A stretch of DNA of 64,000 bases from UBA668 sp041918155 (GCA_041918155.1 JAYRWH010000056.1:11689-75688); one strand, 5' to 3'. Shown: positions 38,832-47,687, numbered from the stretch's first letter. Numbers and translations are program-made. Notes: generated by a model from the letters alone, not told the origin.

Positions 38832-39541
38832 GCCCGGTGACGCCCCAGGGCAAGCTGGGGTTGAAGATGCTCGGGGTGGTGTTCGCCTCCATAGCCATCA
38901 TCGCGGTGGTGCTCGCCGTGCGCGACAAGGAGGTGCCGGTACGCGAGCTGTCCGGCGTGACCCTGGCGTCGATCATGTTCGACTCTCCCACCGATGCGTG
39001 GGTGTCCACCACCGGCAGGAAGGCACTCGTCGCTGACGGCGATTCGTATCGCCTCGCTGCCTATGGGCCTGGCGGCGAGACCGGTTCGGCAGCCGTCGAC
39101 GAGGTGTCCGTGCTCGACGACCACCGCGTCTACGAACTCGAGGGCGGTGTGCTCGTGATCGACCAGACCGAGTACTCACTCGTCGAGGGCGCCTACGTCA
39201 GCGGCGACTGCTACTGGTGCAGCCACCCGTTCCCCGATCAGCCGGTGGTGGCGGATCTGCACGAGGGCCACTGGGAAGTCACCGTCGGCGCGACGGTCAC
39301 CACCGTCGCCCAGCCCGACGGGTGGGACGGCCGCCCGCCCGTAGCCGGCCTCGACCCTGCGGGCAAGGTCGTGATCGTCGGCGGGCTGAAGAACGGCGAC
39401 ACGGTGATCGTGGACGGCCTGGTGTGCTCGGTGAAGGGTGCCTGGACGCTTGTCGCCGCGCACGCTGACGAGATGTTGTTGCACCGCGCCGATGCCGACC
39501 GGCTTGACTACTCGGTCTCGAAGTTCGAACGCTGCGGCTGA
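38828..39541 (+). CDS. Membrane-anchored extracytoplasmic protein, 237 aa
   Basis: One N-terminal transmembrane helix (residues 12-31) is followed by a soluble, beta-rich domain. Repeating strands such as YELEGGVLVIDQTEYSLVEG and GKVVIVGGLKNGDTVIVDG suggest a beta-propeller or beta-sandwich. Cys pairs in GDCYWCSHPF could form a disulfide or a metal site. Family unknown. It is coupled to the four-helix protein and convergent with pckG with a 3-nt gap. Confidence 0.75.
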   Translation: MSPVTPQGKLGLKMLGVVFASIAIIAVVLAVRDKEVPVRELSGVTLASIMFDSPTDAWVSTTGRKALVADGDSYRLAAYGPGGETGSAAVDEVSVLDDHRVYELEGGVLVIDQTEYSLVEGAYVSGDCYWCSHPFPDQPVVADLHEGHWEVTVGATVTTVAQPDGWDGRPPVAGLDPAGKVVIVGGLKNGDTVIVDGLVCSVKGAWTLVAAHADEMLLHRADADRLDYSVSKFERCG

Positions 39542-39544
39542 GCC

Positions 39545-41332
39545 CTACAGCGCGGCGGCGAGCTTGCTGAGCTGGGCCTTCAGCGCCGGCGGCAGCTTGC
39601 CGTCGAACTGGGCGTAGTGGGTCTCGATCTGGGGAATCGCGGCCTTCCAGCCCTCGGCATCGACCGACAGCAGTGCATCGAGGTCGGCGGGCGACACGTC
39701 GAGCCCGTCGAGGTCGAGCGTGCCGGCGGCAGGCAGGTAGCCGATCGGGGTCGGCACCGCATCGACCGAGCCGTCGACCCGCTCGAACACCCACTTCAGC
39801 ACGCGGCTGTTCTCGCCGTAGCCGGGCCACAGGAAGCGGCCGTTGTCGTCGCGGCGGAACCAGTTGACGAAGAAGATCTTCGGTAAGTTCTCCGGCCCGT
39901 CGTGCTGGCCGATGGTGAGCCAGTGGGTGAAGTAGTCGGCCATGTTGTAGCCGCAGAACGGCAGCATCGCCATCGGGTCGAAGCGCAGGTTGCCGACGGC
40001 GCCTTGCTGGGCGGCAGTGGTCTCGCTGGCCATGATCGAGCCGAGGAATACGCCGTGCTCCCAGTCGAAGGCCTGGGTCACCAGCGGCACCGTGGTACGG
40101 CGCCGTCCGCCGAAGAGGATCGCACTGATCGGCACGCCGGCGGGATCCTGCCACTCTGGGGCGATCGACGGGCACTGCGCCGCCGGGGCGGTGAAGCGAG
40201 CGTTGGGGTGCGCGGCCGGGCTGTCGCTGTCGGGCGTCCAGGGGTTGCCCTTCCAATCGGTGGCATGGGCCGGCTTGTCGTCGCTCATGCCCTCCCACCA
40301 CACGTCGCCTTCGGCGGTGAGCGCGGTGTTGGTGAAGATGCTGTTGCCCCACAGGGAGTGCATCGCGTTGGCGTTGGTGTCGTAGCCGGTGCCCGGGGCG
40401 ACGCCGAAGAAGCCAGCCTCAGGGTTGATCGCGTAGAGGCGACCGTCGGGGCCGAACTTCATCCAGCAGATGTCGTCGCCGATCGTCTCGGCCTTCCAGC
40501 CGGGGACCGTCGGCACGAGCATGGCCAGGTTGGTCTTTCCACAGGCGCTGGGGAACGCGGCAGCGATGTACTTCGACTCGCCCGCCGGGTTGGTGAGCTT
40601 GAGGATGAGCATGTGCTCGGCCAGCCAGTGATCGTCGCGGGCCATTACCGATGCGATACGCAGGGCGAAGCACTTCTTGCCGAGCAGGGCATTGCCGCCG
40701 TAGCCCGAGCCGAAGCTCCAGATCTCGCGGGTCTTGGGGAAGTGGACGATGTACTTGTTGTCCGGGTTGCACGGCCACGCCGAGTCGGCCTGGTCAGGGG
40801 CGAGGGGGGCGCCGACCGAGTGCAGGCACGGCACCCACTGGCCGTCGCCGAGCACGTCGAGCGCGCCCTGGCCCATGCGGGTCATGATGCGCATGCTGAC
40901 GGCCACGTATGCGCTGTCGGTGAGCTCCACGCCGATGTGAGCGATGGGCGAGCCGATCGGGCCCATGCTGAACGGCACGACGTACATCGTGCGGCCCTTC
41001 ATCGCGCCGCTGTACAGGCGGGTCATCTCGGCGCGCATCTCGGCCGGGTTGCGCCAGTTGTTCGTGGGGCCCGCGTCGTCGGGGCTGTCGCTGCAGATGA
41101 ACGTGCGGTCTTCCACACGGGCGACGTCGCCCGGATCGCTGTGGGCCCAGTAGCTGTTCGGGCGCTTGGCCTCGTCGAGCTTGGTGAAGGTGCCGCTGTC
41201 GACCAGCGACTGGCACAGGCGGTCGTACTCCTCGGCCGTGCCGTCGCACCAATGGATGTCGTCGGGCTGGAAAACCGCTGCCCATTCGGCCACCCATTGC
41301 TGCAGACGGGCATTGCTGGTGGTTGCGGTCAT
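39545..41332 (-). CDS. pckG: Phosphoenolpyruvate carboxykinase (GTP)
   Basis: 595 aa, full length. It converts oxaloacetate and GTP to PEP, the first step of gluconeogenesis, with kgd upstream showing an active TCA cycle. Seen: the GTP-type signature FPSACGKTNLAML, metal-binding EGDVWWEGM region, SFGSGYGGNALLGKKCFALR, FGGRRRTTVPLV and NWFRRDDNGRFLWPGYGEN. ATG 41332 has a GGAG box 9 nt upstream. The ORF upstream of it is not conserved. Confidence 0.96.
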   Translation of the reverse strand: MTATTSNARLQQWVAEWAAVFQPDDIHWCDGTAEEYDRLCQSLVDSGTFTKLDEAKRPNSYWAHSDPGDVARVEDRTFICSDSPDDAGPTNNWRNPAEMRAEMTRLYSGAMKGRTMYVVPFSMGPIGSPIAHIGVELTDSAYVAVSMRIMTRMGQGALDVLGDGQWVPCLHSVGAPLAPDQADSAWPCNPDNKYIVHFPKTREIWSFGSGYGGNALLGKKCFALRIASVMARDDHWLAEHMLILKLTNPAGESKYIAAAFPSACGKTNLAMLVPTVPGWKAETIGDDICWMKFGPDGRLYAINPEAGFFGVAPGTGYDTNANAMHSLWGNSIFTNTALTAEGDVWWEGMSDDKPAHATDWKGNPWTPDSDSPAAHPNARFTAPAAQCPSIAPEWQDPAGVPISAILFGGRRRTTVPLVTQAFDWEHGVFLGSIMASETTAAQQGAVGNLRFDPMAMLPFCGYNMADYFTHWLTIGQHDGPENLPKIFFVNWFRRDDNGRFLWPGYGENSRVLKWVFERVDGSVDAVPTPIGYLPAAGTLDLDGLDVSPADLDALLSVDAEGWKAAIPQIETHYAQFDGKLPPALKAQLSKLAAAL

Positions 41333-41441
41333 GCGGATCACTCCGTGTGTCGAGTCGGGGCCATCGAGGAGCGCACGGTTGCGCGCCGGCAGGAACCATT
41401 CTGACAAAGCGCAGCGCCGGAATGAAAAGCCCGGCCCGGCG

Positions 41442-41663
41442 TCAGATGATCGGGGTCTCCATATCGACCTCGCTGCCGAGGCGCAGCGCCGTGGCGCGTC
41501 CGTCGGTGTCGAGGTCGAAAACCACTCGCTGGCCCTGGCGCAGCATGCGGAACATGGTGCCCTCGAGGGCGTTGGCGGCGAGGTTGAGCTCGGCCAGGTC
41601 CGTGTCGCGCACGACGATGCCGTCGCCCGACGCCGGGTCGTAGAGCTTGATGACGCCCTGCAC
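41442..41663 (-). CDS. Small cold-shock-like (OB-fold) protein
   Basis: 73 aa from a GTG 8 nt after the rpmB stop. The pattern GVIKLYDPASGDGIVVRD, then GTMFRMLRQGQRVVFDLD, then GRATALRLGS follows the five-strand layout of cold-shock domains (GxVKWFNxxKGFGFI), but the aromatic RNA-binding residues of RNP1/RNP2 are mostly absent. It may therefore bind nucleic acid weakly or bind something else. Its place behind rpmB suggests a ribosome-linked role. Confidence 0.6.
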   Translation of the reverse strand: MQGVIKLYDPASGDGIVVRDTDLAELNLAANALEGTMFRMLRQGQRVVFDLDTDGRATALRLGSEVDMETPII

Positions 41664-41671
41664 GGCGGGCC

Positions 41672-41863
41672 TCAGCCGGCCTTGACGATCTTGCCGCTCT
41701 TGATGCAGCCGGTGCACACGTGCAGCCGCTTGGGGGCGCCGTTGACGAGCGCCTTCACCCGCTGGATGTTCGGGTTCCACCGGCGCTTGGTGCGGCGGTG
41801 CGAGTGCGACACGTTCATGCCCCAGCTGGGCCCCTTGCCACACACTTCACAGACAGCTGCCAT
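41672..41863 (-). CDS. rpmB: 50S ribosomal protein L28 (zinc-binding form)
   Basis: 63 aa. Two Cys pairs (CEVCGK and HVCTGCIKSG) make a zinc knuckle, the so-called C+ paralogue. The core SHSHRRTKRRWNPNIQRVK is typical of L28. A GGAAGAAG ribosome site lies in the leader. In actinobacteria the C- version is often under Zur control, so this copy should be the zinc-replete one. Divergent from the fakA-like gene, as in many actinobacteria. Confidence 0.95.
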   Translation of the reverse strand: MAAVCEVCGKGPSWGMNVSHSHRRTKRRWNPNIQRVKALVNGAPKRLHVCTGCIKSGKIVKAG

Positions 41864-41902
41864 GGTCGTACTTCTTCCGCAATCGATCAGATGAGCGCAG
41901 AA

Positions 41903-41908
41903 ATGCTA
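41903..41908 (-). promoter_or_regulatory. Possible -10 box of rpmB
   Basis: TAGCAT on the minus strand, about 40 nt before the ATG, in the 122-nt divergent gap. No good -35 was seen. Confidence 0.35.
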
Positions 41909-41972
41909 CCAGCCGGTCGCCCACAACCACATCCTGAACGATGGAGGCTGCCTCAGCTGTTGCGCTCGTCAG

Positions 41973-41978
41973 TAGTGT
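41973..41978 (+). promoter_or_regulatory. Predicted -10 box of the fakA-like gene
   Basis: TAGTGT, 7 nt before GTG 41986. Favours that start over ATG 41941. Confidence 0.4.
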
Positions 41979-41985
41979 GACGCCC

Positions 41986-43677
41986 GTGAGTGCCCTGGAA
42001 CATCTGAATCACCGAGCCCTCCGCGACACGGTGATCACGTTCCGCGACACCATGAGGGCCCACGCGCCCGGAATCAACCGCCTCAACGTGTATCCCGTGC
42101 CCGATGGCGACACCGGCACGAACATGGCGCGCACCCTGGATGCGGTGGTGGCCGAGCTGGAGGCCGCCGACACCGAAGGCGCCAACGGCCACGCCAATAC
42201 CTACGACGCGATCAGCCACGGCAGCTTGATGGGCGCCCGTGGCAACAGCGGAGTGATCCTCAGCCAGATCCTGCGCGGCCTGTCCTCCACGCTGAAGGGG
42301 GCGAAAGAAGGCTCGGCCACGAAGGTGGCCGAGGCACTGAAGGCCGCCTCCGCCGCGGCCTACCAGGCTGTGCTGAAGCCGATCGAGGGCACGATCCTCA
42401 CGGTGGTGCGCGAGTCGGCCGATGCTGCGTACGAAGCCGCCCATGAGGGCCAGTCGCTGTCGGGTGTATTGCGTGCCGCACGCGCGGCGGGCCGTTCGGC
42501 GCTCGCCCGCACGCCCGAGATGCTGCCGGTGCTGAAGGACGCGGGTGTGGTCGATGCCGGCGGCGCCGGGTTCCTGCTGCTGCTCGATTCCGCCCTGCAC
42601 GTCGTGGACGGCGAGCCGTTGCCCCTGCCCGAGCAGTACGAGGGCCCCTCCATCGCCCAGCTCGAGGCCGTGGCCCACCGCCACACCGAGGGCGGGATCG
42701 ACGTCAGCGAGCTGCGCTACGAGGTCATGTACTTCCTCGACCTGCCCGACGAGCAGATCCAGACCTTCAAGGAGGATTGGGGCGGTATCGGCGACAGCAT
42801 CGTCGTCGTCGGTGGCGACGGGCTATGGAACTGCCATGTCCACACCAACGACATCGGCGCGGCGATCGAGGTGGCCCTCGATCTCGGCGGCCGCCCCCGC
42901 ACGATCCGCATCACCGACCTGTTCGAGGAGATGGCCGAAGAGCACGACCAGCGCGAGGCCGCGCTCGGCGGCGGTCACAAAGGCACCGCGGGATTGCCCG
43001 CGGTCACGTGTGCGGTGGTGGCAGTAAGCAGCGGCGACGGCCTCTCCGAGCTGTTCGGGCAACTGGGCGTGCAAGGTGTGGTGACGGGTGGGCAGACGCT
43101 CAACCCATCCACGGCCGAGCTGCTCTCCGCGGTGGAGGCGGTCAACGCACACGAGGTGATCGTGCTGCCGAACAACAAGAACATCATCCCGGTGGCCAAG
43201 CAGCTCGATGAGCTCACCGCCAAGACCGTGCGCGTGGTGCCCACCGAGTCCATGCCCGAAGCGCTCGCCGCGCTCGTGGTGTACGACCCCGAGGCCGGCG
43301 CCGAGACCAACTTCCAGGAGATGAGCGAGGCCGCCGACTCCGTCGCCACCGGCGAGGTCACTCAAGCCGTGCGTGCCACCAAGAGTGAGGCCGGCCCGAT
43401 CGGCGAGGGCGACTGGATGGGGCTCGTGCGTGGAGCCAAGCACTTGCCCAATGGCATCGCTGTCGTCGCCGGCACGCTCGACGGGGCCACGGTGGCTCTG
43501 CTGGAGAAACTGGTCGAGCCTCGGCGCGAGATCGTCACCGTCGTGGAGGGTGCCGACGCGACCGCCGGCCACACCGACGTGATCCAGGCATGGCTCGACG
43601 AGCACCGCCCCGAGGTGCAGGTCGAGGTGCACCGCGGTGGGCAGCCGCTGTACCCGTACCTCTTTGGCGTCGAGTGA
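41986..43677 (+). CDS. DAK2/YloV-type protein, fatty-acid kinase A-like
   Basis: 563 aa. The N-terminal DhaL domain shows the nucleotide/magnesium motif NVYPVPDGDTGTNMARTL and SHGSLMGARGNSGVILSQ. The central region and C-terminal EDD-like part (VTGGQTLNPSTAELLSAVEA, VIVLPNNKNIIPVAKQ) match FakA, which phosphorylates fatty acids bound to FakB. No fakB lies next to it. Start: GTG 41986 fits the -10 box; an ATG at 41941 would add 15 residues with no ribosome site. Confidence 0.87.
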   Translation: MSALEHLNHRALRDTVITFRDTMRAHAPGINRLNVYPVPDGDTGTNMARTLDAVVAELEAADTEGANGHANTYDAISHGSLMGARGNSGVILSQILRGLSSTLKGAKEGSATKVAEALKAASAAAYQAVLKPIEGTILTVVRESADAAYEAAHEGQSLSGVLRAARAAGRSALARTPEMLPVLKDAGVVDAGGAGFLLLLDSALHVVDGEPLPLPEQYEGPSIAQLEAVAHRHTEGGIDVSELRYEVMYFLDLPDEQIQTFKEDWGGIGDSIVVVGGDGLWNCHVHTNDIGAAIEVALDLGGRPRTIRITDLFEEMAEEHDQREAALGGGHKGTAGLPAVTCAVVAVSSGDGLSELFGQLGVQGVVTGGQTLNPSTAELLSAVEAVNAHEVIVLPNNKNIIPVAKQLDELTAKTVRVVPTESMPEALAALVVYDPEAGAETNFQEMSEAADSVATGEVTQAVRATKSEAGPIGEGDWMGLVRGAKHLPNGIAVVAGTLDGATVALLEKLVEPRREIVTVVEGADATAGHTDVIQAWLDEHRPEVQVEVHRGGQPLYPYLFGVE

Positions 43678-43700
43678 CGTGTCGCCATGATGGGCCGCCG

Positions 43701-45824
43701 ATGACCGAGCTGGCCCTTCGCGACCTGGCCGCGATCGGTGTTGAGCGGCTGAAGGGGGTGGGCGACAAGAAGCTCGCAGCTTTGCGCGAGATGGGTATCG
43801 AGACGGTGCTCGACCTGCTCACCTTCTATCCGCGCCGGTGGGTGGATCGTAGCGATGAGTGTCGGGTGAGCGACCTGCGTCCCGGGCAGGAGGCGCTGGT
43901 GCTCGTGACGGTGCGCAGCGTCGACAAGCGCATCGGCCGCAATCGCCGGCCGATCGTGGAGGCACTGGTGGGCGACGGCAGCGGCCGCTTTCACGTGGTC
44001 TTCTTCAACCAGGCGTGGCGCGAGAAGCAATTGCGCGAGGGGTTGCAGGTCGCTCTGTTCGGCAAAGCCGATGTGTACCGCGGCGGGTTGCAGATGACGA
44101 ACCCGATCGTCGACCTGATCGGCGACCGCACCGGCCGCATCGTGCCGATCTACCCGCAAAGCGACAAGAGCGGGCTCAACACCTGGGAAATCGCCGGCTG
44201 GGTGGAGGACGCGCTGCACCGATGCGAGGCGCGTGGGATCGCCGACCCGGTGCCCGACGAGGTGCGCCAACGGCTGGGGATGGTGACGCGCCACGAGGCG
44301 CTGCACAGCATCCACCTGCCCGAGTCGATGGCGGAGAAGGAGCGTGCCCGGCGCCGCCTGGCCTTCGACGAGCTGCTCCGCGTGCAGACCGTGCTGGTGA
44401 TGCGCAAGCGGGCCCTCGAGCGCGAGTCGCGAGGCATCCGCCATGTCGTCGGGGGTGAACTGGTCGGTCGTCTGCTCGCCGCGTTCCCGTACGAACTGAC
44501 CGGCGCGCAACGACGGGTGATGGCGGAGATCGAGGCCGATCTCGCCGGCCCGCACCCGATGCACCGGCTGCTGCAGGGCGACGTGGGCGCGGGCAAGACG
44601 CTCGTGGCCGTGGCGGCGATGCTCACGGGCGTGCAGGGCGGCCACCAGGGCGCGCTGATGGCGCCCACCGAGGTGCTCGCCGAGCAGCACGCGGCAGGGG
44701 TGCGCGCCCTGCTCTCCGAGGTCACTGTGCCCGACCCAGGCAACCTGTTCGGCGACCGCCCGCTGCGGGTCGAGTTGCTCACGAACCGGGTGACCGGCTC
44801 GGATCGGCGCGACGTGCTCGCCGGCCTGGCCGACGGCACGGTCGACATCGCCATCGGCACCCACGCGCTCATCCAGGAGGGCGTGCAGTTCCACAGCCTC
44901 GCGGTGGTGGTGGTCGACGAACAGCACCGCTTCGGCGTCGAGCAGCGCGCCGCGCTGCGGGCCAAGGGTGACGGGTCGCTCGTGCCCGACGTCCTGGTGA
45001 TGACCGCCACACCGATTCCGCGCACCGCGGCGATGACCGTTTACGGCGACCTCGACGTGAGCGTGCTCGACGAGTTGCCACCGGGCCGCACGCCCATCCG
45101 CACTCGTTGGGCCGAAGGGCCCCTTATGGAGCAGGGCGCGTGGGCCGCGGTGCGCGAGGAGGCCGCTGCCGGCCGCCAGGCGTTCGTGGTGTGCCCGCTC
45201 ATCGAGGAGAGCGAGAAGCTGGAGGTCGCCAGCGCGCAGGAGACGTACGAGCGCTTGGTGTACGACGAGCTGCGTGGGCTGCGGATCGGGCTACTGCACG
45301 GGCGGATGCCGTCGGGCGAGAAGGAAGCCGTGATGAACCGCTTCCGTGCCGGCGACCTTGACGTACTCGTGGCCACCACGGTCATCGAGGTCGGCGTCGA
45401 CGTGCCCAACGCGACCGTGATGGTGATCCTCGACGCCGACCGTTTCGGCATCGCCCAGCTCCACCAGTTGCGCGGCCGCGTCGGCCGCGGCGGACACGAG
45501 TCGCAGTGCTGGCTGCTCACGGGCGACACGGGCGGCATCAACCCGCGGGTGCAGGCCCTGGTGGATTCCACCGACGGCTTCTTCCTCGCCGAGGTGGATC
45601 TCGACCTGCGCGGCGAAGGCACGTTGATGAACACCGCGCAGAAGGGCCGCAGCGATCTCAAGCTGGCGTCGCTGCGTCGTGATCGCGAGTTGGTCGAGCA
45701 GGCGCGCAAGGTCGCCTTCGCGCTCGTCGATCCCGACCCGCTGCTGGAGCAGTCACCCGTACTGCTCGACGAGCTGCGCGTGGTGTTCGACCCCGAAGAC
45801 GAAGAGTTCCTCTTCAAGAACTGA
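43701..45824 (+). CDS. recG: ATP-dependent DNA helicase RecG
   Basis: 707 aa. RecG drives branch migration and regression of stalled forks. N-terminal wedge/OB domain (LKGVGDKKLAALREMGIETVLDLL, LPGQEAL-type LRPGQEALVLVTVRSV), then the helicase motor: Walker A LLQGDVGAGKTLVAVAA, DEQH box VVVDEQHRFGVEQR, TATPIPRT, and C-terminal VATTVIEVGVDVPNAT with the LRGRVGRGG TRG-type motif. Its last 11 nt overlap the convergent membrane gene. Confidence 0.96.
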   Translation: MTELALRDLAAIGVERLKGVGDKKLAALREMGIETVLDLLTFYPRRWVDRSDECRVSDLRPGQEALVLVTVRSVDKRIGRNRRPIVEALVGDGSGRFHVVFFNQAWREKQLREGLQVALFGKADVYRGGLQMTNPIVDLIGDRTGRIVPIYPQSDKSGLNTWEIAGWVEDALHRCEARGIADPVPDEVRQRLGMVTRHEALHSIHLPESMAEKERARRRLAFDELLRVQTVLVMRKRALERESRGIRHVVGGELVGRLLAAFPYELTGAQRRVMAEIEADLAGPHPMHRLLQGDVGAGKTLVAVAAMLTGVQGGHQGALMAPTEVLAEQHAAGVRALLSEVTVPDPGNLFGDRPLRVELLTNRVTGSDRRDVLAGLADGTVDIAIGTHALIQEGVQFHSLAVVVVDEQHRFGVEQRAALRAKGDGSLVPDVLVMTATPIPRTAAMTVYGDLDVSVLDELPPGRTPIRTRWAEGPLMEQGAWAAVREEAAAGRQAFVVCPLIEESEKLEVASAQETYERLVYDELRGLRIGLLHGRMPSGEKEAVMNRFRAGDLDVLVATTVIEVGVDVPNATVMVILDADRFGIAQLHQLRGRVGRGGHESQCWLLTGDTGGINPRVQALVDSTDGFFLAEVDLDLRGEGTLMNTAQKGRSDLKLASLRRDRELVEQARKVAFALVDPDPLLEQSPVLLDELRVVFDPEDEEFLFKN

Positions 45825-46257
45825 GTGGCGGGGGCAGTGGGGCAGGAGCCTCGACCACCCGGCGACGGAAGCACAGGGTGATGAGCCAGCCGAGCGGGCC
45901 GACGAGTACGCCGAGGACGAACCCTTCGACGGTGCGGTAACGGTTCCGTCCGATGCGACCGCCCGCGTAACCGAAGCAGCACAGGACGGCCATCACGCCC
46001 GCGGCCATCCCGCCGATCCACATGCTCTCCCCACCGTCCGGCCAACCGTCATTGCGCGAGAAGTAGAACGCGAAGCCGGCGGCACCTGCGGCGAGGACGA
46101 GCAGCCATGTCAGGAACCATTGGCTCTTTGACTTGGAGAAACGGAGGAAGCGTTGCGCTTCGGCCTGATGCTCCGGCGCACTCTCGGCCCACGCCTTGCC
46201 GATCCACCACGGCACCACTTGCTCTCGCCTGCGATCCCTGGTCGGGCGCTTCATCAT
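45814..46257 (-). CDS. Membrane protein of unknown function, 147 aa
   Basis: A charged N-terminus (MMKRPTRDRRR) and a hydrophilic helix are followed by three hydrophobic segments (WFLTWLLVLAAGAAGFAFY, GGMAAGVMAVLCCFGYAGG, VEGFVLGVLVGPLGWLITLC). The last resembles glycine-zipper/DUF-type helices near a basic cluster. No family was recognised. The second ATG (46254) is equally likely. It lies 186 nt downstream of the zinc-ribbon gene on the same strand. Confidence 0.65.
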   Translation of the reverse strand: MMKRPTRDRRREQVVPWWIGKAWAESAPEHQAEAQRFLRFSKSKSQWFLTWLLVLAAGAAGFAFYFSRNDGWPDGGESMWIGGMAAGVMAVLCCFGYAGGRIGRNRYRTVEGFVLGVLVGPLGWLITLCFRRRVVEAPAPLPPPLSS

Positions 46258-46332
46258 GAGCCCCTTTCGACTCGCCGGTCGCTGTCTCAATTCTCTGCTC
46301 GGGGGCCTCGTTCTGCAAGCGAGCCAGGTCCG

Positions 46333-46375
46333 ACGGGCGCGATTCGTGTCCCTGATGGCCCCAAATCGCGCCCGT
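46333..46375. repeat. 12-bp perfect inverted repeat in the 46258-46443 gap
   Basis: Arms 46333-46344 and 46364-46375 (ACGGGCGCGATT and its complement) enclose 19 nt. No T tract follows on either strand. It lies between two minus-strand genes in the longest gene-free stretch of the window. It could be a weak terminator, attenuator or protein site. Confidence 0.5.
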
Positions 46376-46443
46376 GGGGGCGGGGGCGGTCAGCAGCGAC
46401 CCGAAACGCGCCCAACCATGAAGGCCCGGCCGGGCAGCCCGAC

Positions 46444-46638
46444 CTATTGCCAGTCGTCGTCGCCGGCGGAGGTGTCCTCGTCGTCGGGCAACACGAGGTC
46501 CCAGCGGTCGCGGCAGTCCTCACAGCGGTAGGCGACGATGTCGCCGGGCAGCCATTCGCCGTCCTCGCGTGGGGGAGTGAGGAGGTGGCAGCGGCCGCCA
46601 CAGTCGACACAGACGATGGTGGCCTCTGGTTCCAACAC
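46444..46638 (-). CDS. Small zinc-ribbon protein, 64 aa
   Basis: Two Cys pairs, IVCVDCGG and RCEDCRDRW, spaced by about 27 residues form a probable zinc ribbon. The C-terminus is very acidic (LPDDEDTSAGDDDW). The start is GTG 46638, or TTG one codon later. It is divergent from rsmD, with only 17 nt between the two start codons. Function unknown; an RNA-polymerase or ribosome accessory role is only a guess. Confidence 0.7.
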   Translation of the reverse strand: MLEPEATIVCVDCGGRCHLLTPPREDGEWLPGDIVAYRCEDCRDRWDLVLPDDEDTSAGDDDWQ

Positions 46639-46643
46639 ACCCC

Positions 46644-46649
46644 TAGTCT
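46644..46649 (+). promoter_or_regulatory. Predicted -10 box of rsmD
   Basis: TAGTCT, 6 nt before GTG 46656; it lies in the 17-nt divergent gap, so any -35 must be inside the zinc-ribbon gene. Confidence 0.45.
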
Positions 46650-46655
46650 GGCCGG

Positions 46656-47174
46656 GTGAGAGTCATTGCGGGTGAGTTCGGAGGGCGCCGTTTGGTCGCC
46701 CCTGAGGGGGTCACCACACGGCCCACGACCGACAAGGTGCGCCAGGCCGTGTTCAACTCGCTGATGAGCATGGGCGTACTGGAGGGTGCAGTGGTTGCCG
46801 ACCTGTACGCGGGCTCTGGCGCGCTCGGGATCGAGGCGATCAGTCGCGGCGCGGCGAAGTGCACGTTCGTCGAGCGCGACCGTAATGCTCTCCATGCGCT
46901 GCGGGAGAACATCGCCACGCTCGGCATCGATGACCGCTGCACGGTCTATGCGAGCGACGTGATGGCGTGGGTGCCCGCGATGCGCGGGGTGGATATCGCC
47001 CTCGTCGACCCGCCGTACGACTTCGACGGGTGGCACCAACTGCTCGGCCTGCTCGATGCCGGCCTGGTCGTGGCCGAGAGCGACGACCCCGTCGAACCGC
47101 ACCCGGGCTACACCCAAGTGCGCGCTCGCCGGTACGGGCGCACCTGGGTCACGCTTCTGGAACGGCTAGCCTGA
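46656..47174 (+). CDS. rsmD: 16S rRNA (guanine966-N2)-methyltransferase
   Basis: 172 aa. SAM-binding Rossmann motif VADLYAGSGALGIEAISRGA, then FVERDRNALHALREN and the catalytic DPPYDF (the NPPY-type motif of N2 methylases). N-terminal GEFGGRRLVAPEG and TTRPTTDKVRQAVFN are typical of RsmD. It is slightly shorter than E. coli RsmD. It is followed 7 nt later by coaD, as is usual. Confidence 0.93.
   Translation: MRVIAGEFGGRRLVAPEGVTTRPTTDKVRQAVFNSLMSMGVLEGAVVADLYAGSGALGIEAISRGAAKCTFVERDRNALHALRENIATLGIDDRCTVYASDVMAWVPAMRGVDIALVDPPYDFDGWHQLLGLLDAGLVVAESDDPVEPHPGYTQVRARRYGRTWVTLLERLA
47167..47172 (+). promoter_or_regulatory. Possible -10 box of coaD
   Basis: TAGCCT at the end of rsmD, 9 nt before ATG 47182; could be a chance match. 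Confidence 0.25.
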
Positions 47175-47181
47175 ACGCCCA

Positions 47182-47670
47182 ATGGCGACGGTTCTCTACC
47201 CCGGCAGTTTCGATCCGCTCCACCTCGGTCACATCGACGTGATCGAGCAGTCGGTCGCGCTGTTCGGCAAGGTGATCGTCGGAGTCATGCACAACCCCGG
47301 CAAATCCACGGGCATGTTCGATCTCGAACAGCGCAAGCAGATGATCCGCTCCAGCATCTCCTACCTCCCGTCGGTGAAGGTGATGGCCTTCGAGGGCCTT
47401 GCCGTCGACGCGGTGAAGCAGGTGAAGGCCGCGTTCATCGTCAAGGGACTGCGCACCGGCGGCGACTTCGAGGTCGAGCAGCAGATGGCGCACACCAACC
47501 ACGCCGTCAGCGGCGTACGCACCGTCTACCTGCCGTGCAAGCCCGCCCTCGTGTCCATCAGCAGCCGCTTCATCCGCGAGATCGCGCAGTACGGTGGCGA
47601 CGTCACCTCCCTGGTGCCGGCCCCGGTTGCTGCCGAGCTCGCCAAGTTGTTCCCGCCCAAGGGCGCCTGA
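47182..47670 (+). CDS. coaD: Phosphopantetheine adenylyltransferase
   Basis: 162 aa, normal length. It joins 4'-phosphopantetheine and ATP to dephospho-CoA. Nucleotidyltransferase motif YPGSFDPLHLGHIDVIEQS (T/HxGH), then VKGLRTGGDFEVEQQMAHTN and the second ATP motif SSRFIREIAQYGGDVTSLVP. It leads the cluster that supplies CoA, acyl-carrier protein and phospholipid precursors. Confidence 0.96.
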   Translation: MATVLYPGSFDPLHLGHIDVIEQSVALFGKVIVGVMHNPGKSTGMFDLEQRKQMIRSSISYLPSVKVMAFEGLAVDAVKQVKAAFIVKGLRTGGDFEVEQQMAHTNHAVSGVRTVYLPCKPALVSISSRFIREIAQYGGDVTSLVPAPVAAELAKLFPPKGA

Positions 47671-47687
47671 TCAAACGGGACGATGCG

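Noticed and set aside
41941..41985. ATG 41941 as start of the fakA-like gene
   Set aside because: No ribosome site; GTG 41986 has TAGTGT 7 nt before it and starts closer to the family N-terminus.
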